Assembly: GCA_002420235.1 (NCBI GenBank) | Contig: DIHQ01000142.1 | Location: 1-7,369 of the forward strand | DNA from: Flavobacteriales bacterium UBA5692 | GTDB lineage: Bacteria > Bacteroidota > Bacteroidia > Flavobacteriales_D > Sanyastnellaceae | Length of the DNA stretch: 7,369 bases | Direction of reading: 5' to 3' | Part shown: positions 6,236 to 7,369 of the stretch, piece by piece | Numbering within the stretch: position 1 is the first letter of the stretch | How the letters are laid out: each line of letters begins with the position of its first letter | Made by a program: the position numbers and the translations under genes | Notes under the pieces: generated by a model | Told to the model about the DNA's origin: nothing | The model's database searches: none | The model's input: only the letters and a program-made list of their open reading frames with translations

Positions 6236-7021
6236 TTAACTAAATCGGCGCAACCACAGCGACTTCTCAGCCAATGCGGCCATTGGCGTCCCCCAGCGGT
6301 AACAGAAATTGATCACCACCAAATGCAAAACAAGCCCAGCATGCAAAGGCAGAATGTACCACGGCCAGGCCATGTCCTGCACGAAAGGATTATCAACCTT
6401 CGGCGCTTCCCACATATACATATAATTTGCCGTGACATCTGCCGGGTGAAACGTGTTCAAATACCAGTTGAAACCACCAACCGCAGTCGATAAAACCGCT
6501 GCTGCTGCATACGTCCAAACCCATCCCCACTTCGGGAAACGGAAACCATACGCACGCGCCATAATAATCGGAATCACAATGATTGCCGAGTGATTAAAAT
6601 AATAATGCGTCAGAATCACCGGTGCATCGCCAATGGTCAACTGCGGTGTAAGCAAAGCGTGTAAACCGCCTATGGTGCCGAGAAATGCGGAAAAGGTGAA
6701 TATTTTTTGATTCTTCCAAAAACAATTGAATGCGACCAATAAACCGTTGATTCCGCAGAAATGCACCGGCAAATTCCGGTGGAGACTGAGGTCGACATCC
6801 GGGTGAAGCATCCCATACAAAGGCAGAACCAAATTCACACAGACCATGAAAATACCCATGTTCCGAAGAGCCCGTTCTTTCCTTTCACCCCTCAGTTTTT
6901 GGAATGCCTGCACAACTACAAAACCCGCCAAGAAAGATCCCAGTAAGAAATACCAATACCTCGGCTCGTCCATGCGGATGACGATATCGTAAGCTTTTTG
7001 GATGGTTTTTGCTTCGTTCAT
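6236..7021 (-). CDS. YwaF/TIGR02206-type integral membrane protein
   Basis: A 261-residue membrane protein with about seven hydrophobic segments (near 23-40, 55-72, 86-101, 108-125, 144-158, 167-185 and 222-240). Motifs typical of the YwaF/TIGR02206 family are LPVHFCGINGLLVAF (84-98), GGLHALLTPQL (118-128), FNWYLNT (184-190), ANYMYMWEAP (198-207) and WPWYILPLH (219-227). The family is widespread in bacteria and distantly related to eukaryotic TMEM164; its bacterial function is not known. The ATG overlaps the MscS stop by ATGA (7018-7021), and the TAA stop lies 78 nt before the thyA start. It is probably part of the same transcript as its neighbours. Confidence 0.85.
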   Translation of the reverse strand: MNEAKTIQKAYDIVIRMDEPRYWYFLLGSFLAGFVVVQAFQKLRGERKERALRNMGIFMVCVNLVLPLYGMLHPDVDLSLHRNLPVHFCGINGLLVAFNCFWKNQKIFTFSAFLGTIGGLHALLTPQLTIGDAPVILTHYYFNHSAIIVIPIIMARAYGFRFPKWGWVWTYAAAAVLSTAVGGFNWYLNTFHPADVTANYMYMWEAPKVDNPFVQDMAWPWYILPLHAGLVLHLVVINFCYRWGTPMAALAEKSLWLRRFS

Positions 7022-7369
7022 TCTGCAGCGGAGTTTGCGCCTACCTCGCCCTCATGAATCAGGGTTTGGGTCGGAAAGGCAAATTCAAGTTTTGCCTCGT
7101 TGAATCGGCGCAGGACTTCTAGATTTATCGCGCCTGGTGTCAAGCTGACATCCGCTTCCTTGCGGACGTAATAGATCGCACTGACGTTGAGAGAAAAGTC
7201 ACCAAACCCGCTGAACCAAATGATTGTATCGTTCTCGGTTCCAACGTGCTTCTCAATAATCTCAGTCAAGATACCGATGGCCTCTTCGATGCGTTCAGGA
7301 GTCGTATCGTAAGTCATACCAAGATCCAGCCTAATCTTCCTCGCTGGCTCAGCGGTAACGTTCTCGACA
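7018..7369 (-). CDS. MscS-family mechanosensitive channel, C-terminal part (cut by window edge)
   Basis: The frame is open to the window edge, giving 116 complete codons of the C-terminal cytoplasmic region. The first visible residues, VENVTAEPARKIRLDLGMTY, continue into DTTPERIEEAIGIL, then GFGDFSLNVSAIYYV and INLEVLRRFNEAKLEFAFPT. These are the hallmarks of the MscS beta/alpha cage domain. The internal Met at 7317 lies inside the conserved LG-TYDTTPE stretch and is not the start. The pore helices lie outside the window. MscS channels release solutes on hypo-osmotic shock. After FAFPTQTLIHE the protein ends in a short polar tail and overlaps the next gene by ATGA. Confidence 0.92.
   Translation of the reverse strand, partial: VENVTAEPARKIRLDLGMTYDTTPERIEEAIGILTEIIEKHVGTENDTIIWFSGFGDFSLNVSAIYYVRKEADVSLTPGAINLEVLRRFNEAKLEFAFPTQTLIHEGEVGANSAAE

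Noticed and set aside
7018..7317. Complete 99-residue gene starting at the Met at 7317
   Set aside because: The frame stays open to the window edge and the residues before this Met continue MscS-family homology, so this is the tail of a longer channel protein.

Overview
The window looks like part of a Bacteroidota chromosome, probably a Flavobacteriales-type bacterium. The evidence is a PorV/PorQ-family outer-membrane protein, a GreA and a HIT protein of the type found in that phylum, a TAnnTTTG-like promoter element, no clear Shine-Dalgarno sequences, and very tight gene packing. No mobile element, CRISPR array, rRNA or tRNA was seen. Codon use and base composition look even throughout, so nothing suggests recent transfer. 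The species cannot be named from the sequence.

Plus-strand block (1-2091): the last codons of a possible upstream gene end in an ATGA overlap with a PorV/PorQ-family gene (42-1091). A 132-nt gap follows. It holds a promoter-like element (1151-1158) and a near-perfect intrinsic-terminator hairpin with a T tract (1172-1205). The hairpin ends only 12 nt before the greA start region. greA (best start 1224) is followed after 1 nt by a HIT-family nucleotide hydrolase gene (1702-2091).

Minus-strand block (7369 down to 2104): eight genes read leftward as one probable polycistron. They are the C-terminal part of an MscS-type mechanosensitive channel (cut by the window edge), a YwaF/TIGR02206-type membrane protein, thyA, folA, a HupE/UreJ-family membrane protein, yidD, a His-rich probable lipoprotein and a secreted four-Asp-box (BNR, sialidase-like) protein. 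Four of the junctions are ATGA stop/start overlaps. The block converges on the HIT gene with only 12 bp between the two stop codons.

How the genes fit together: thymidylate synthase turns methylene-tetrahydrofolate into dihydrofolate, and the adjacent DHFR reduces it back, so this pair is a classic dTMP/folate unit. Most of the other minus-strand genes encode envelope proteins: channel, membrane protein, HupE-like transporter, the membrane-insertion factor YidD, lipoprotein and exported Asp-box protein. The HupE-like membrane protein and the protein with ten histidines in 23 residues lie in the same run of genes, which suggests a metal-handling link, but this is inference. No wholly new system is evident. 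The two most interesting points are the terminator-like hairpin in the greA leader and the hupE/His-rich-lipoprotein/Asp-box cluster.
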